The notes beneath the pieces are model-generated. The model worked only from the letters and a program-made list of their open reading frames with translations, was not told the DNA's origin and did not search any database. A program made the position numbers and the translations under genes. Positions 4,892 through 6,522 of a stretch of 6,522 nt of DNA are shown here, piece by piece; positions within the stretch are counted from its first letter, which is position 1; every line of letters starts with the position of its first letter. This DNA is from Nitrospira sp. (GTDB taxonomy: Bacteria > Nitrospirota > Nitrospiria > Nitrospirales > Nitrospiraceae). Location of the stretch: the NCBI GenBank assembly GCA_030456405.1, contig JAKDNQ010000124.1, positions 1 through 6,522 on the forward strand, given 5' to 3'.

Positions 4892-6495
4892 CCCGCATTA
4901 TTCATGAGCGATGGTCCGTGGATGAGTAGCCGCCATTCTGGATCAGCCTGCGACTCCTGTGCCCCTGTCGCGGTCGCGAATTGCGGCGGACGCCTTCCTT
5001 TCCACGTTGGGAGCTGGCAGGTGGTCGTCGCATGCACCTGAGCGGGAGATTCACGACACACGTCTCCTGTCGAATCCCGTTGCGCCACCGTCCTGTACGA
5101 GCCTAGGTGTGAGGTTAGCCTGATACCGCGCCGACTGCGACGGCCACCCGGTGCCAGGTCGTGCCCCAGGGGGCTGTGCGGGGCAAATGCAACACGATGC
5201 GGCGCACCGAGCGCGACCCACACGGCCATCTTGAGCAGCCGCTCCCGCAGCGTGGACACCTGCGCTCGAGCGCAGTCCGTGCCGTGAGCCAGGTGCCGCA
5301 ACGCCTGCAGCAGGACATAGGCCGCCGCCGTCAGCAATACCCGGAACTGATTGGCCCAGCACTGCGAGCCACTCGTGCGGTCCAGCGCCAGCCTGTGATG
5401 CAATTCCTTGAGCCGGTTCTCCCTATCGCCTCGCTGACAATAGACGGCATAGACAGCGGCGGGCGCCTCGCGGAGATTGGTCACGACAACGCGCGGATTG
5501 CATGTGGGCTCCCGCCCAGGGAGCCGAACCACTTCGGCTTTGATGATCCCGCGGCGGCGGTGCGACCAGCTCTGGGCCGCATAGCGGGTCTCCCCGTAGA
5601 CGTGCTCCGTGCGGCCACTGTACTTGGACAGGCCGTAGGCCTCGCCCAGCACGCGCCCAGCCCGCTGCTCCAACCGCGGGTTATTGGCCAGCCCCACCAC
5701 GTACTCGACCCGCTCGACCTCCAGGACATCCAGCCAGTCATTCCCGGCGAACCCGCCATCCACACGCACCCGCAACGGGGTGCCGGGAAACGCCTGCCGC
5801 AGCTGACGGAGCAGGGTCCGCAGGAGCCCGAACGCGCCCCGTTTCGCCGGACTGTTCCCAGGCCGCAGGACCACGGCGACCAGATACTGTTCGGGTTCGT
5901 CGTTGAACGTCAGCGTCGCCACCAGGGGCCGAGAGCACCACGTGTCGTCATGTCCATTGAAGAAGGCCAATGCCTGCTGCCCGTGAGTGGGGTCGTCGGT
6001 GGGATCCAGATCGATCGTGATCCGGCGGGCACGCCCCTTGAGCCGGTGGCGGTGCTGCGCGATCACCGTCGCGGCCAACGTCCGGCCCATCCGATACAGC
6101 GCCCGCGGCCCCACGGCATGCTCAAAGCGAGACAGGGTCGGCTGCGAGGCCAGGGCTACCCCGGTGAGCGGATCCCGGCCCACCGCCAGCTTGTGCAGGG
6201 GATCATGCGCCAGCCGGGCGGCATCATTGGCGTCCTCGTATCCGCAGGCCAGGCCGAAGACCCGCTGCTGGAGCAACTCGCGCACCGTGTGCCGAATCTT
6301 GTCCGGATCTCGGCGGTCGGACAGACACGCCGCCAACTGCGTGGTCAGCCCAAGCTGGGCATCAAAGGCCGTCAGCAACACGGCCCCGCCGTCGGTACTC
6401 GCGTGGGCTTGATCGAAGCGCGCCACCACGGGCCGCCGGTGCTCCGGCGCCTCCTCGCGCGGGTGGCGCAGGAGGGGGAGCCCGGGCGCGCGCAT
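4888..6495 (-). CDS. IS1380-family DDE transposase, frameshifted near its C-terminus
   Basis: Transposase of the IS1380 family. Family-like blocks include VVARFD with STDGG (23-37), DPTDDPTHGQQ (164-174), HDDTWCSRPL, FNDEPEQY, LRPGNSPAKRG (210-220), VRVDGGFAG (243-251), SGRTEHVYGE and YCQRGDRENRLKELH (352-366). The likely catalytic residues are D162 or D164, D246 and E359. After VWV at residue 427 (about 5215) the frame loses similarity. A net one-base skip at about 5211 restores SVRRIVLHLPRTAPW and a stop at 5115, the expected family ending. The roughly 108 residues encoded beyond the shift are therefore probably meaningless and run to the element end. The frame is also open from the ATG at 6495 to the window edge without a clear ribosome site, so the true start may lie outside. 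The loss of about 33 native C-terminal residues probably weakens or kills activity. Confidence 0.85.
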   Translation of the reverse strand: MRAPGLPLLRHPREEAPEHRRPVVARFDQAHASTDGGAVLLTAFDAQLGLTTQLAACLSDRRDPDKIRHTVRELLQQRVFGLACGYEDANDAARLAHDPLHKLAVGRDPLTGVALASQPTLSRFEHAVGPRALYRMGRTLAATVIAQHRHRLKGRARRITIDLDPTDDPTHGQQALAFFNGHDDTWCSRPLVATLTFNDEPEQYLVAVVLRPGNSPAKRGAFGLLRTLLRQLRQAFPGTPLRVRVDGGFAGNDWLDVLEVERVEYVVGLANNPRLEQRAGRVLGEAYGLSKYSGRTEHVYGETRYAAQSWSHRRRGIIKAEVVRLPGREPTCNPRVVVTNLREAPAAVYAVYCQRGDRENRLKELHHRLALDRTSGSQCWANQFRVLLTAAAYVLLQALRHLAHGTDCARAQVSTLRERLLKMAVWVALGAPHRVAFAPHSPLGHDLAPGGRRSRRGIRLTSHLGSYRTVAQRDSTGDVCRESPAQVHATTTCQLPTWKGRRPPQFATATGAQESQADPEWRLLIHGPSLMNNAG

Positions 6496-6522
6496 CGGGG
6501 ACGGGGGACGCCCTCGAACCGG
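4892..6522 (-). mobile_element. IS1380-family insertion sequence, upstream end outside the window
   Basis: The transposase identifies the family. The downstream end is placed at about 4892, where the membrane protein frame stops being sensible; element-side sequence there reads ATGAATAATGCGGG on the minus strand, a motif I associate with ends of this family but cannot verify. The other end is not in the window, so terminal repeats and target duplication cannot be checked. About 220 bases (4892-5114) follow the inferred natural transposase stop; I see no gene in them. GC content is very high compared with the IS1-family cargo. Confidence 0.75.

Noticed and set aside
4888..5211. C-terminal extension of the IS1380-family transposase
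   Set aside because: It follows a frameshift. The alternative frame restores the family-like ending and stop at 5115, so the extra residues are not credible protein.
5987..6412. Plus-strand ORF of 141 codons inside the IS1380-family transposase
   Set aside because: Arg/Ser-rich antisense product of GC-rich DNA, without motifs, start signal or context.

Overview
The window is a GC-rich bacterial chromosome segment in which two insertion sequences have broken up a former two-gene, minus-strand neighbourhood. The host cannot be named with confidence. A compact UvrA, an IS1380-type element and overall GC-rich composition would fit Nitrospirota or a deltaproteobacterial-type lineage, but this is a guess from family resemblance.

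Layout. (1) 1-2129, minus strand: the first 709 codons of uvrA, which runs off the left edge. It is in frame throughout but lacks about 98 residues where other UvrA proteins carry the DNA-contacting insertion domain. (2) 2166-4484: a 2301-bp IS1-family mobile element (2175-4475). It has 23-bp terminal inverted repeats (22/23 identical) and a perfect 9-bp target duplication, AGGCCCGTG. It sits 45 bp upstream of the uvrA ATG. (3) 4487-4891, minus strand: the C-terminal end of a membrane protein gene. It once lay 47 bp upstream of uvrA and is cut at its 5' side by the second element. (4) about 4892 to the right edge, minus strand: an IS1380-family element whose transposase keeps its DDE residues but is frameshifted near its C-terminus.

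The most notable object is the IS1-family element. Beside its transposase it carries a divergent AT-rich cargo gene (3368-4450). The cargo encodes a winged helix-turn-helix, a GHKL-type ATPase and a C-terminal STAS-like (DUF4325-like) domain in one 360-residue chain. The two genes run outward from a shared centre and stop at or within 2 bp of the terminal repeats. The centre holds a tRNA-like gene in the transposase orientation (3155-3229), several hairpins in the transposase leader, and an array of TTGTTNNNAATAA-type boxes across the likely cargo promoter. The cargo is intact, while the transposase needs a -1 frameshift (or translation as two coupled ORFs) to make the full enzyme.

A working hypothesis is that the cargo is a DNA-binding, partner-switch-like regulator that controls its own promoter from the central boxes. 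The insertion may also have changed how uvrA is transcribed: uvrA has a TATAAT box only 10 bp before its ATG and no Shine-Dalgarno sequence.
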